NCBI GenBank assembly: GCA_934476515.1
Contig: CAKSNZ010000001.1
Coordinates: 1-64,000 of the forward strand
Origin: an uncultured Ruminococcus sp.
GTDB lineage: Bacteria > Bacillota > Clostridia > Oscillospirales > Acutalibacteraceae
Length of the DNA: 64,000 bases
Direction: 5' to 3'
The notes under the pieces were generated by a model that had not been told where the DNA came from, made no database searches, and worked only from the letters and a program-made list of their open reading frames with translations. Of this stretch, positions 44,794-54,760 are shown in pieces. Made by a program: the position numbers and the translations under genes. Each line of letters starts with the position of its first letter. Positions within the stretch are counted from its first letter, which is position 1.

Positions 44794-45879
44794 TTAAGCG
44801 TTTTCTTCTTCAAACTTCTTCATAAATTCTACTAGCTTTTCAACGCCTTCATATGGCATAGCATTGTAGATAGAAGCTCTCATACCACCAACTGTACGGT
44901 GACCCTTAATGTTAACGAAACCTGCTTTAGTTGCTTCTTCAACAAACTTAGCATCCATATCCTTGTCACCTGTAACGAAAGGAACATTCATAAGGCTTCT
45001 GTCTTCCTTAACTACTGTACCCTTAAATAGCTTTGAGTTATCTAGGAAGTCATAAAGAATCTTAGCTTTCTTTTCGTTAAGTTCTTTCATCTTATCTAGG
45101 CCACCAACTTCGTTCTTAATCCATTCAAGAACTAGCTTTGCAACATAAATTGTCCAGCATGGAGGTGTATTGAATAGAGAATTTGCATCTGCATGAGTCT
45201 TGTAGTTAAACATTGTTGGAGTAATATCCATAGCATTGCCGATTAGGTCTTCACGAATAATAACGATTGTTAGACCTGCAGGAGCAAGGTTCTTCTGAGC
45301 ACCTGCAATTAGGCAACCAAACTTACTAACATCAATTGGTTCACTCATAATACAAGAAGAAATATCAGCTACAAGTGGAATATCACCTGTGTCAGGTAGT
45401 TCGTGATAAACAGTACCGTAAATTGTATTGTTCATACAAATATAGAAATAGTCAGCATCCTTAGAGAATGTTGATTTGTCTAGCTTAGGAATATATGTGA
45501 AAGTCTTGTCTTCGGAAGATGCAACAATATTAACTTCACCATATCTAGCAGCTTCTTTAGCAGCTTTCTTAGCCCACTGACCTGTGATAACATAGTCAGC
45601 CTTGTGGTTCTTGTTCATTAGGTTCATTGGAACCATAGCAAACTGTGAAGAACAACCACCCTGTAGGAATAGAACCTTGTAGTTATCAGGAATATTCATT
45701 ACTTCTCTTAGTAATGCTTCGCAATCCTTGATGATACCATCAAACTGCTTACTTCTGTGTGACATTTCCATTACGGACTGACCACAACCCTGATAATCAA
45801 GCATTTCATCTGCTGCTTTCTTTAAAACCGGTTCAGGTAACATTGATGGACCTGCTGAAAAATTATAGACTCTTGACAT
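44794..45879 (-). CDS. serC: Phosphoserine aminotransferase
   Basis: About 361 aa. PLP enzyme converting phosphohydroxypyruvate and glutamate to phosphoserine and 2-oxoglutarate. It starts RVYNFSAGPSMLPEPVL, has LQGGCSSQFAMVPMN, and the PLP lysine is in IAGAQKNLAPAGL near residue 190. The ATG at 45879 has AAGGAG 9 nt upstream; a longer reading from 45906 lacks support. First gene of serC-serA. No serB lies in the window. Confidence 0.96.
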   Translation of the reverse strand: MSRVYNFSAGPSMLPEPVLKKAADEMLDYQGCGQSVMEMSHRSKQFDGIIKDCEALLREVMNIPDNYKVLFLQGGCSSQFAMVPMNLMNKNHKADYVITGQWAKKAAKEAARYGEVNIVASSEDKTFTYIPKLDKSTFSKDADYFYICMNNTIYGTVYHELPDTGDIPLVADISSCIMSEPIDVSKFGCLIAGAQKNLAPAGLTIVIIREDLIGNAMDITPTMFNYKTHADANSLFNTPPCWTIYVAKLVLEWIKNEVGGLDKMKELNEKKAKILYDFLDNSKLFKGTVVKEDRSLMNVPFVTGDKDMDAKFVEEATKAGFVNIKGHRTVGGMRASIYNAMPYEGVEKLVEFMKKFEEENA

Positions 45880-46062
45880 TTTAAAAATCTCCTTATCTAA
45901 TATCAAAATATTTCAAACCGACAACTAAGTCGATTATACTCATAAATTACTAATTAAATTATATTACTTTAATATGTTAAAGTCAACAAATTAACTTTTT
46001 ACATAATGTATAAATCATTATACAATAGTAAACTTTTTGTGAACAAGGTTAACCTGTAAAAA

Positions 46063-47001
46063 TTACTTTAACTTCATTTCACCAATAACAGACTTTAGGT
46101 CATCTCTCATACGGATAGCTTCCTGTCTTGCAGCCTTAGCGTAATCCTTTTCATCAAGACCTTCAATCTTCTGCCATGCACACATAATGCCTCTTGATGA
46201 ATTAACAATAGCACCAATACCGTTTTGGTCAAATGCACCCTTACAGTCATTAGCACCACCACCCTGAGCACCGTAACCCGGTACTAGGAAGAATGTCTTA
46301 GGAAGTTCGCCTCTTAGTTCAGTTAGCATTTCAGGATATGTTGCACCTACAACTGCGCCTACACCACTGTAACCGTACTTGCCAACTACCTTTTTGCCCC
46401 AATCTTCGCACATTCTGCCCATATGTAGGTAAACAGTTTCATCACCTCTAAATTCAAGGTTCTGTAATTCACCTGATGATGGGTTAGATGTTTTAACTAG
46501 AACAAAGATGCCTTTATCCTTTTCTTCACAAATTGTTATTAGAGGGTTAATACCGTCAGAACCTAGGTAGCCGTTTACTGTTAAAGCATCGCCACCAAAA
46601 GCTTCTTCCTTTTCACCGTCAATATCAGTTTCGCCAAGGTGAGCAATAGCATATGCTTCCATAGTTGTACCAATATCGTTTCTCTTACCGTCTGTAATAA
46701 CAAACATACCCTTTGACTTAGCATACTTAATAGTTTCTGCCAAAGCTCTTACACCGTACCAACCGTACATTTCATAATATGCACATTGTGGCTTTACTGC
46801 CGGAACAATATCATAAAGTTCATCAATTAAGCCTTTGTTATATGTAAGAATAGCATCAGCAGCACCCTCAAGTGTCTTGCCATACTTTTTGAATGACTCT
46901 TCCTTAATATATTCAGGAATGTAAGCCAGCTTAGGGTCAAGACCTGCAACAGTTGGGTTTTGCTTTTCTACAATTTTCTCAATTAATCTATCAAATGACA
47001 T
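46063..47001 (-). CDS. pyrF: Orotidine 5'-phosphate decarboxylase
   Basis: About 312 aa, the longer type 2 OMP decarboxylase. It makes UMP from OMP. Visible are the substrate strand TVAGLDPKL, VKPQCAYYE and the catalytic signature TDGKRNDIGTTMEAYA, with Lys and Asp residues of the charge network. AAGGAG lies 8 nt upstream. It is the last gene of the pyrC-pyrE-pyrF series and starts 15 nt after pyrE. Confidence 0.96.
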   Translation of the reverse strand: MSFDRLIEKIVEKQNPTVAGLDPKLAYIPEYIKEESFKKYGKTLEGAADAILTYNKGLIDELYDIVPAVKPQCAYYEMYGWYGVRALAETIKYAKSKGMFVITDGKRNDIGTTMEAYAIAHLGETDIDGEKEEAFGGDALTVNGYLGSDGINPLITICEEKDKGIFVLVKTSNPSSGELQNLEFRGDETVYLHMGRMCEDWGKKVVGKYGYSGVGAVVGATYPEMLTELRGELPKTFFLVPGYGAQGGGANDCKGAFDQNGIGAIVNSSRGIMCAWQKIEGLDEKDYAKAARQEAIRMRDDLKSVIGEMKLK

Positions 47002-47016
47002 AATAAATTCTCCTTC

Positions 47017-47682
47017 TTAAACACCATAAGTTTCTCTGTACTTCTTCATAGCGTCTAGGTGTTCTTTACCTTCAACAACACCATCTTCAATAGCCTTAAT
47101 AATATCGTCCATTGTAACTACAGAGTGAACTTTGATACCAAATTCTTCTTCCACTTCTTGAACGGCAGACTTTTTGCCACCCTTACCTATTTCCATTCTA
47201 TCAACAGAAATAACCATATCCTTAACATTTGCGTTACAGATACCCTTGATTTTTTCCATTGACTCTCTTAGTGCTTTACCGGAAGTAATAACATCATCAA
47301 CAAATACAAGTGTATCATTTTCGCCGAACTGATAGCCGATAATCATACCACCTTCACCGTGATCCTTGACTTCTTTTCTATCAAAGCAATAGTTCATATC
47401 AACACCGAATTTGTTGTTAAGGATAATGCCTGTTGCAATTGCAAGAGGAATACCCTTATAGGCTGGACCAAAGATAGCGTCACCCTTAATGTTGTTATCC
47501 ATAATACATTCAGCATAGAATTCACCAAGTTTGGAAATCTGAGAGCCAGACTTGTAGTTGCCTGTATTAATGAAATATGGCGACAATCTACCACTCTTTA
47601 GAGTGAATTCCCCGAAACGAAGAATACCACCATTTACCATAAATTTAATAAATTCTTCTTTGTAAGTAAGTCCATTACCCAT
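47017..47682 (-). CDS. pyrE: Orotate phosphoribosyltransferase
   Basis: About 221 aa. It joins orotate to PRPP to make OMP. FTLKSGRLSPYFINTG is the family N-terminal motif, FDRKEVKDHGEGG the catalytic loop, and LVFVDDVITSGKALRE the PRPP-binding motif. AAAGGAG lies 7 nt upstream of ATG. It lies between pyrC (67 nt upstream) and pyrF. Confidence 0.96.
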   Translation of the reverse strand: MGNGLTYKEEFIKFMVNGGILRFGEFTLKSGRLSPYFINTGNYKSGSQISKLGEFYAECIMDNNIKGDAIFGPAYKGIPLAIATGIILNNKFGVDMNYCFDRKEVKDHGEGGMIIGYQFGENDTLVFVDDVITSGKALRESMEKIKGICNANVKDMVISVDRMEIGKGGKKSAVQEVEEEFGIKVHSVVTMDDIIKAIEDGVVEGKEHLDAMKKYRETYGV

Positions 47683-47748
47683 TTTTTTACTCCTTTTTAT
47701 ATATTTTAAACTTATTAATAACTAATTTATATGAAACTGATTATACAA

Positions 47749-49026
47749 TCAGTCCTCCTCAAAAACTACCTTGCCTTCAAGAATAGTTTTTACAACCTTA
47801 CCTTTCATTTTCATACCCTTGAAAGGTGTATTCTTGCTTTTTCCATGTAGCTTATCTCTGTCAACAATCCATTCCTTATCAACATCTACAAGAGCAATAT
47901 CAGCCAAAGCACCTGTCTTTAGAGAACCGGCATTGATTTTTAGGATTTTTGCAGGTGTTGTACTCATTAATTTTGCAATATCAAGTAGAGAAAAGTCTCC
48001 ATTATGGTATAGCACAGTTAGTGCTGCTGCTAATGAAGTTTCCATACCGATAGAACCATTAGGTGCTTTTTCAAAATCTTTTTTATCCTCTTCGGTATGA
48101 GGTGCGTGGTCTGTTGCAATACAATCAAGTGTACCGTCAGCAAGACCTTCTATAATTGCCAATCTATCTTCTTCTGTTCTTAGAGGTGGGTTCATTCTGT
48201 AATCGGCATCCCTTTTCTCAAGAACATCTTCTGTTAAAGTAAAGTAATGTGGTGCTGTTTCGGCAGTAACCTTAACACCATCTTCCTTAGCCTCCCTAAT
48301 CATTTGTACAGAAGTTTTTGTACTTACATGACAAATGTGAATTGGCACATTGTTTCCTTTAGCTAAGTTAATTTCTCTCTTTGTACCTTTATCCTCAGCT
48401 TCGGCAGGAATACCCTTAATGCCTAGCTTTTCGGACATTTTGCCTTTATTAATCTTGCCACCGTCAGCAAGTTCAAGGTCTTCACAATGAGCAACAACTG
48501 TCATACCAAGTTCAGGAGCTTTCTTCATAGCTTCTGCCATAATTTCAGGGTCAAGTACAGGTCTGCCATCATCAGAAAGACCGATAGCACCGGCTTTTCT
48601 AAGTGCTTTTAAATCAGTAGGTTCTTTACCCTCAAGACCCATTGTAATTGAACCGGCAATATAAACTCTTGACTTACAGTTCTTTGCTTTTTCCTTAATG
48701 TAGCTGATTACACCGGCATTATCAATTGTTGGGTTAGTGTTTGGCATACATAGTAAGCTGGTAACACCACCGGCTGCTGCTGCATTAGTACCGGTAATAA
48801 TATCTTCCTTTTCTTCTTGACCGGGATCACGAAGGTGAACATGTAGGTCAACAAGACCGGGCATTGCCACAAGACCTGTACCGTCAATTACTGTGTCTTG
48901 TTCTGTTTTTCTAAATGGCTCTGCTATTCTACCATCATTAATGTATAGGTTAGCAATCTCATCTCTTTGTTCTTCCGGAGAAATGATACGAACATTCTCG
49001 ATAATCAATCTGTTAATAAAAATCAC
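47749..49026 (-). CDS. pyrC: Dihydroorotase (class I)
   Basis: About 425 aa. It cyclises carbamoyl aspartate to dihydroorotate. Metal ligands in PGLVDLHVHLRDPG, IHICHVST and CIATDHAPHT; substrate binding in CMPNTNPTIDN. The start is doubtful. The GTG at 49026 begins 2 nt after the upstream stop and has AAGG directly against it, so translation may depend on coupling. A start 9 nt further in would be ATT, and 18 nt further in would be TTG. The protein from INDGRI onward is normal. Confidence 0.93.
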   Translation of the reverse strand: MIFINRLIIENVRIISPEEQRDEIANLYINDGRIAEPFRKTEQDTVIDGTGLVAMPGLVDLHVHLRDPGQEEKEDIITGTNAAAAGGVTSLLCMPNTNPTIDNAGVISYIKEKAKNCKSRVYIAGSITMGLEGKEPTDLKALRKAGAIGLSDDGRPVLDPEIMAEAMKKAPELGMTVVAHCEDLELADGGKINKGKMSEKLGIKGIPAEAEDKGTKREINLAKGNNVPIHICHVSTKTSVQMIREAKEDGVKVTAETAPHYFTLTEDVLEKRDADYRMNPPLRTEEDRLAIIEGLADGTLDCIATDHAPHTEEDKKDFEKAPNGSIGMETSLAAALTVLYHNGDFSLLDIAKLMSTTPAKILKINAGSLKTGALADIALVDVDKEWIVDRDKLHGKSKNTPFKGMKMKGKVVKTILEGKVVFEED

Positions 49027-49028
49027 CC

Positions 49029-50141
49029 TTAAAATTTTCTTCTGGAACTACCCTTAGAGCGTTTATTCTTCTTGTTTCTTCTAGAATTATCTCTTCTAGG
49101 AGGTCTTTGGCTAGTTCTGTTATTTTTAGTATTCTCATATTCTTCAAAGAAATCACTATAATCCACTTTATCCGTACTAGTGTTCTTTGGTTCTTCAGTT
49201 AGGTTCTCTACATTTCTATGAGCCTCACGGATTAAATCTCTCTCGATTTTATCCATATTTTCAGAAGTTTCATAGCCATCTACACCGTCAAAGAAAGCAT
49301 CAGGTCTGTTTGCTCCGGTAGCTGTGTGGCGATTTTTTCTAGCTTTTTCTCTTTCTCTGTTTCTCTTTCTGTCATTATTATGAATTTCTTCATCAATTTC
49401 TCTTAGTCTTTTTCTTAACTTTTTCTTTCTTCTGTGACTAATAATAATGATAAAGATAATCAGTAATACTAAGACACCACCAACAATACAAACAAATGTA
49501 ATAATGTTAGCATCCCAAAAGCCTTTCTCACTATCATATGTTGCAGATTCAAGAACAGAAGTTAAAAGATCCTTATCGTCATCACTGACTGCACCATCAG
49601 CAGAAACCAAATTAAAGTGATAATACTTACCGTCAACTAAAGTATCACCTTGCATTGAATAAGTAACTTCGGCATCATCACTATGATTAATTTTAGAATT
49701 AATCATAGATGTGAAATAAACTAAATTGTTATAATTTTCAATAGAACAACTTTGACAATCTTCATCTTCTTCATAAGTCTTTTTAATTGTGTTTAGCTGA
49801 CTTTCACTTAAGGTGTTATAATTTTTAACCTTTTTACTGTTGCTATCATTGGAAACAGTAACAGTAAGTGTCTGAGTAGCATCAGCAGAATAAGCAACAA
49901 GATACATATTAAGGTCAGTTAAGTCCTTGCCACTTGTTCCATATTTTTTATAGACTTCATCACTTGTTGATGTTTGTCTTGTAATAACATTCATATAAGC
50001 AGGAAGGCTGATTTGCAGTCCAATTTCCTCAATCTTATAATTTCTAACTGTATCTGAGGAAACTGTTATTAATGTAGTAGAAATCACGATTATCACAGTA
50101 GCAATCAGTGATAATACTCTTTTCATTCCTTTGTTTACCAT
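49029..50141 (-). CDS. Two-helix membrane protein with basic cytoplasmic tail
   Basis: About 370 aa. Signal-like helix at residues 8-28 (VLSLIATVIIVISTTLITV), extracellular domain of about 190 residues (EIGLQISLPAYMNVI.. with a SxxCxSC pair), and a second helix near 215-240 (FVCIVGGVLVLLIIFIIIIS). A strongly basic, Arg/Lys/Asn-rich cytoplasmic tail follows (RRKKKLRKRLREI and SRRNKKNKRSKG at the end). GGAGG lies 7 nt upstream of ATG at 50141. It leads directly into pyrC, which seems accidental for function. No family recognised; the basic tail could bind nucleic acid or membrane. Confidence 0.75.
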   Translation of the reverse strand: MVNKGMKRVLSLIATVIIVISTTLITVSSDTVRNYKIEEIGLQISLPAYMNVITRQTSTSDEVYKKYGTSGKDLTDLNMYLVAYSADATQTLTVTVSNDSNSKKVKNYNTLSESQLNTIKKTYEEDEDCQSCSIENYNNLVYFTSMINSKINHSDDAEVTYSMQGDTLVDGKYYHFNLVSADGAVSDDDKDLLTSVLESATYDSEKGFWDANIITFVCIVGGVLVLLIIFIIIISHRRKKKLRKRLREIDEEIHNNDRKRNREREKARKNRHTATGANRPDAFFDGVDGYETSENMDKIERDLIREAHRNVENLTEEPKNTSTDKVDYSDFFEEYENTKNNRTSQRPPRRDNSRRNKKNKRSKGSSRRKF

Positions 50142-50530
50142 ATATTTTCCTCCATAGAAATCCAATATACTAATATACACATTATCATTATACTGTTTTT
50201 TTATAGAAATTACAAGGAAAGTTGTAAATTAAATTTTATTTAGTTTTGCTAAGTGGTAAATCGGTGTTGTACTTTTTATTATCTAGTAGATTTAATTATC
50301 TATATGTTATTACTTTCTAATTTTGAAATTCGTTTGTGAGTAAAGATAAATTCACTTTTTTCAATTTTATCTGTGAGTTAAGATAAATCAGTTCACTAAA
50401 TTAGGGTTTGTCTTTTTAATTTTGATTGTGTGTTAAGGTAAATTCCTTTTAAATACAATCGGCAATAAAGAAAAATTCAAAGTGAGAATACGAACTTAAA
50501 ACCATATTAAACTATGACTCACAGTTGTAG

Positions 50531-50549
50531 GGGACATCATTGATGTCCC
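50531..50549. repeat. GTAGGG-family hairpin C'
   Basis: GGGACATC / GATGTCCC, loop ATT, preceded by CACAGTTGTAG. Reverse complement of hairpin C at 6324-6342. Confidence 0.75.
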
Positions 50550-50651
50550 GTTATAAACTATCCTATTTATCGGTATTATCCACTGTGTAGTAAGTTATAA
50601 TTTATAATCTGCAAATAGGACAAAAAACCCATAGGTATCACACTTTTTAAC

Positions 50652-50670
50652 GGGCGAACTGTGTTCGCCC
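50652..50670. repeat. GTAGGG-family hairpin D
   Basis: GGGCGAAC / GTTCGCCC with loop TGT; flanked by CTTTTTAAC on one side and CCTAC on the other. Confidence 0.75.
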
Positions 50671-50741
50671 CTACCGTGTAACTCATATTTTTCCCTTTAT
50701 TTCTAACTAATTATTATGAAAATTTTGAGTTACAGTTGTAG

Positions 50742-50760
50742 GGTCCAACACTGTTGGACC
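50742..50760. repeat. GTAGGG-family hairpin E
   Basis: GGTCCAAC / GTTGGACC with loop ACT, preceded by TACAGTTGTAG. Its stem differs from hairpins B and D in both arms while remaining fully paired. Confidence 0.75.
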
Positions 50761-50863
50761 GTTACAAACTATCCTAAATAAAGGTATTATGCCCTATGTA
50801 GATATTATAAATTTATAGTCTGCAAACAGGACAAAAATCCCATAGGTATCATACTTTCTAACA

Positions 50864-50880
50864 GGCGAACACTGTTCGCC
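50864..50880. repeat. GTAGGG-family hairpin F
   Basis: GGCGAAC / GTTCGCC with loop ACT, followed by CCCTAC. Confidence 0.7.
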
Positions 50881-51138
50881 CCTACACCTGTGAGCCACAA
50901 TACGATATATAAATTACTATTGTTTATGCTACAAAATATCGTTGTATTTTGAATTATACAACCACATAGTTTACAGTTTACACAAGGACATAGTATACAC
51001 TTTTTTATAATTTACAACATCCCCACAAACCCTAATTTGTTGAAGTGATTTATAGGTTAGTACAAATAAAATTAAAAAACTTATTTATCTTAACCCACAA
51101 ATGAAATCGAAAAAACAAATTTATCTAACTAAAAAGCA

Positions 51139-51171
51139 AAAAGCTAATGCACAAACTATGCATTAGCTTTT
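51139..51171 (-). terminator. Terminator of the YfhO-like gene
   Basis: AAAAGCTAATGCA / TGCATTAGCTTTT, 13-bp perfect stem, 7-nt loop, followed on the - strand by TGCTTTTTAG. Confidence 0.85.
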
Positions 51172-51223
51172 ATAGGTATTATTAAACAAATTAGATTAAT
51201 AGCAAATAATCATTAACAACAGA

Positions 51224-54200
51224 TTATTTCTTTTTCTTAGATTTTAGGGAAAATACCTGTTTACCGATTTTTTGAATATCCTTTTCAAAGGTGTACATAT
51301 TTACAAATCTAAGAACAAACCAAAGTCCAACGCAGAATATCATAATTGTTAAAGCGATACCGGTTGGGAACAATGAAACTGTAACAGGGGTAGCCTGACC
51401 ACCACCGGCAACAACGTCTTTATTCTGCTGAACCTGACTTTTATATGTTGTAAAGTTCTTAACAAGGCTGGTTAAGAAAGTGAAAATAGAAACCATCAAA
51501 CCACAGCTAGCACCTAATTCTAAGCATAAATGATTAAATGCACTTGTAACCTTTAATGACTTAGTTGAGGCGATTTCTTCTTTCTTTTTACCATACTTAA
51601 ACATAACATATACAAAGTAGAATGGCACAATAAATGAAAGAATAATATCCACTGCATAGCTAGAATCCTCTTTGCAAAGGATTTGCATTTTCTTAATAAT
51701 GCTACCTAACCATACAATAAAATATACTACCGAGAATATTACAGAAAAGAAAAGTCTTGTACCAAGTGAAGGTTCTTTCTTAACATAATTTTCATCTTTT
51801 TCTGTATCTTCTTCAGATTTTTCTTCAGTAAAATTTTCGTCATCCTCATCATCAAATCTATCCGGATTTGCATTAGGATGAGTTTTGTATTTAAAGATAA
51901 ATGTATTCTTTAGCTTACTTCTATATAGGAATGCAAAACCCAGTAGTAATATTATACCAAGAATACTTGCAAGTGTACCCACTAAGTATCCTGATGGTAA
52001 GTAACTGATTTCAATTTTGTGTTTACCCTTTGTAATATCAAAGGCAAGTAAAGCACCACCGACTTTCTTAGTATCTACATTTTCACCATCAACCTTAACA
52101 GTCCAGCCATCTTCATAAACAATAGAAGTATAGAATAAACCGTCTGTGTTGCTTTCTAATACACCGTTAAGCTGAGTATCAGTACACTTAGTAGCCTTTA
52201 AAGTATTTTGTGCTAATTTGTTATAGCCCTCTTTAAATACATCATCATTAAGTTTTGCAACGTGTAAAGCAAAGTTACCTGTTGCTGTATTTGGTAAGTT
52301 ATCAAGGCTGACACTTAGTTTGTCACCCTTATCAAAATTACCGGCATTAAGAATATATGGACGGCTAATATCTCCATCTTGTTTAATAGAAGAACCGTTT
52401 TTCTTAATGTTAATTGCCTTTGTTTCCAATGAAGTACCGTAGTAAACACCATATACATAGTAACTACCGGCTTCAGCAATATCATAAGTAAATTCCATAT
52501 TAGAAGCAGAACTTGCACCATTTGTATTGATAGAATAGTCATAACCCATCTTAGAGTCTTCATAATATTTATTTACTTGATAAGCAGTAACATTGGCTGT
52601 AGAGTTTACATCGGTCATTTGAATTTCACTAAATACATCTTTGTCAATACCGGTAATATCTCTAAAGAATTCATTTTGTTTTTGAATTGTATTTAGTTCA
52701 CTAAAGTCATCAGGATCTCTAGTTTCCAATGTATATTTAGTAGCATTCTTATTGCCTACAAAGCCCATTGGTAGGTAGTAGTTATTTTTAAGCAATACTT
52801 CATTGTTATTAGTATAAGCCGGTGACATATAGTCAGTAGCTGAATATGTACCATCTCTTGAAATTAAATACTTAACATTTAGGAATAAGTTAGTTACAGG
52901 TGTGCTTTCTCTATAAGTATATCTATTACCACTTTGCCAACCTTGACAACCAAATTCTTCTAAGAACTTTGTAACAGAAACATTGCTCATTGATGAGAAC
53001 TGTGAAATACCGTTATAGCCATTAAGACTTGCATCATTAAGGGTCTGAGTCTTGGTCATTTCAGCTCTCCACATATCAACTGTATTTGTTTCTAAGTTGT
53101 TCATTGCTTTGATAACATCAGCAGTAACTGCTTCACCTTCAGGATAGTTAGCAGTACTTGTTGAGGTAACTGCTTCAATACCCTTGTAGCCGGCAATAAA
53201 CATTTCTACAAGTACCAAAGTAAATACAACTAAATCAAGTACAACTCTTGGATAAATCTTGAAGATATATAAACCAGTTGCTACTGTTAAGATACAAATT
53301 AGTAGGAATGAACCCCATACTACTGTTCCTGTCTGGATTGTTGAAGAAATCACGCAGAGAAGTAAACTTCCCAAGAAACCAAGTAGCACATCCCAAATTC
53401 TGGCTTTTTCAATTAGTGTATATGCTCTATAAGCCATAACAACAAGTACAAAGCTGAATAGATAAGCAAATCTATGAGGAATCATATTTGTAAAGTGCAT
53501 ACCATGCCATACATAGTCAAGTACATTTACATTGAAACTTGCTACAAGGAATGCAAGGATACCGATTGAAAAAGCCTTTGCTCTCCAAGTAACTTTTCTT
53601 GCACTTAAGAACATAATACCAAAGAACAATGCTGCCATACCACAAGCAATGTTTGGTAGGTTTTCTTTAGTTGATGGTGTAATAAAGTCAAGTGACTGTG
53701 ACATTATTTCTGACCAATTATAATATGTACTGATTGTGTCAGGCCAACTGTTATTTGTACTATATGTAAGTTGTAGTCCGTTAAATGCAGGTAATGAAAT
53801 AAATGCAGTAATCATCAAAGCAATAACAGAGAAAATTGCAGTTCTTGCAAGTCTGCTGAAAAATTCTTTCCAGCCATTCCAGTACATAATACTATAACCG
53901 ATAAAGCAAAGGAATGTAAAGATACAAGCAAACAGACCTACATAATAGTTAGCAATAACTGATAAAGCAAGGGAGATTGTATATAGACAGAACTTGTTCT
54001 CTCTCCATAGCATTACCATACCAAGTGCTACAAGTGGTAGCATAGCTACTGTATTTAGCCAAATAACATTCCAATAGTAACCCATAAAGAATGCACAACA
54101 ACCGTAACCAACTGAGAAAAATACCAGTGGTAAACCGTTTTTGTGGAAAGTTTTCTTTAGGAAGATAGCAGTAAAGCCACCTGCACAACCAACTTCTACA

Positions 54201-54592
54201 CATACAGAAAGCATCAAGAATTCTCTTAAGAAACTTGCCGGTATAAAAGCAGTTAAGAAGTTAATCGGACTTGCTACATAATAAGAAAGCAAGGCAAGGT
54301 AGTTGCCACCCATACCGTTAGTCCATGAATGTAACAAACTTTGACCGGAGATTATCTTATCCTGAAAATCTACAAGAAAAGGATAATACTGATGCCAAAG
54401 GTCAACAACAAGGATTTGTTGGTCACCAAATGGTGCAAACCTCTTGATTGCAAAGTTTAGCAACATAATTAAGAAAGGTAGGACAAAGGCAAGAATTACG
54501 AATGAATTGTTGCTAAAAAATCTTCCCAGTCCTTTTTTTGCCTGACTGTACATTCTTGATGTATCAATCAGTTGTTTTGTTTTTTTAGACAT
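51224..54592 (-). CDS. YfhO family multi-pass membrane glycosyltransferase
   Basis: About 1122 aa. The N-terminal half has a dozen or more hydrophobic segments with YfhO hallmarks (GDQQILVVDLWHQYYPF, GMGGNYLALLSYYVASPINF, YYWNVIWLNTVAMLPL). A beta-rich extracellular domain (about 480-830) follows. An extra C-terminal part, absent in typical YfhO of about 860 aa, holds an acidic stretch (RFDDEDDENFTEE) and about four more helices. YfhO modifies lipoteichoic or wall polymers with sugars donated on undecaprenyl phosphate. GGAGG lies 7 nt upstream. Single gene next to a gtr-type cluster. Confidence 0.88.
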   Translation of the reverse strand: MSKKTKQLIDTSRMYSQAKKGLGRFFSNNSFVILAFVLPFLIMLLNFAIKRFAPFGDQQILVVDLWHQYYPFLVDFQDKIISGQSLLHSWTNGMGGNYLALLSYYVASPINFLTAFIPASFLREFLMLSVCVEVGCAGGFTAIFLKKTFHKNGLPLVFFSVGYGCCAFFMGYYWNVIWLNTVAMLPLVALGMVMLWRENKFCLYTISLALSVIANYYVGLFACIFTFLCFIGYSIMYWNGWKEFFSRLARTAIFSVIALMITAFISLPAFNGLQLTYSTNNSWPDTISTYYNWSEIMSQSLDFITPSTKENLPNIACGMAALFFGIMFLSARKVTWRAKAFSIGILAFLVASFNVNVLDYVWHGMHFTNMIPHRFAYLFSFVLVVMAYRAYTLIEKARIWDVLLGFLGSLLLCVISSTIQTGTVVWGSFLLICILTVATGLYIFKIYPRVVLDLVVFTLVLVEMFIAGYKGIEAVTSTSTANYPEGEAVTADVIKAMNNLETNTVDMWRAEMTKTQTLNDASLNGYNGISQFSSMSNVSVTKFLEEFGCQGWQSGNRYTYRESTPVTNLFLNVKYLISRDGTYSATDYMSPAYTNNNEVLLKNNYYLPMGFVGNKNATKYTLETRDPDDFSELNTIQKQNEFFRDITGIDKDVFSEIQMTDVNSTANVTAYQVNKYYEDSKMGYDYSINTNGASSASNMEFTYDIAEAGSYYVYGVYYGTSLETKAINIKKNGSSIKQDGDISRPYILNAGNFDKGDKLSVSLDNLPNTATGNFALHVAKLNDDVFKEGYNKLAQNTLKATKCTDTQLNGVLESNTDGLFYTSIVYEDGWTVKVDGENVDTKKVGGALLAFDITKGKHKIEISYLPSGYLVGTLASILGIILLLGFAFLYRSKLKNTFIFKYKTHPNANPDRFDDEDDENFTEEKSEEDTEKDENYVKKEPSLGTRLFFSVIFSVVYFIVWLGSIIKKMQILCKEDSSYAVDIILSFIVPFYFVYVMFKYGKKKEEIASTKSLKVTSAFNHLCLELGASCGLMVSIFTFLTSLVKNFTTYKSQVQQNKDVVAGGGQATPVTVSLFPTGIALTIMIFCVGLWFVLRFVNMYTFEKDIQKIGKQVFSLKSKKKK

Positions 54593-54760
54593 ACTTTTTC
54601 CTCCATATTTATGAAGTAGTTCTTTTTAACCTATACTACTTTATTGTACCATCTATTTGCTACAAGGTAAAGTATGTTTTATTATTTTTTTGTGAATATT
54701 TTCACAAAATTAAATTTCTCTAAATAAAACCATTAAGTCTTATTTAGAGGAATAAATTAA

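Larger units (their letters stand above)
50342..51126. repeat. Composite hairpin-rich intergenic repeat element, copy 2
   Basis: Non-coding, about 785 bp. Left end (50342-50388, AGATAAATTCAC.. TGTGAGTTAAGATAAAT) and right end (51083-51126, inverted: AGATAAATTTG.. TGTGGGTTAAGATAAAT) form imperfect terminal inverted repeats of about 45 bp. Inside are four GTAGGG-family hairpins (50531, 50652, 50742, 50864). A unit of about 100 bp occurs twice: ATAATTTATAATCTGCAAATAGG.. near 50600 and its variant near 50800. Bases 50399-50552 are an exact reverse complement of 6321-6474. No transposase gene. The 200 bp to its left (50142-50341) are AT-rich with nothing further visible. Confidence 0.82.

Noticed and set aside
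45880-46062. Region upstream of serC considered as a T-box or riboswitch
   Set aside because: Too short, only a minor CGAC/GTCG stem, no T-box motif or terminator-antiterminator pair.
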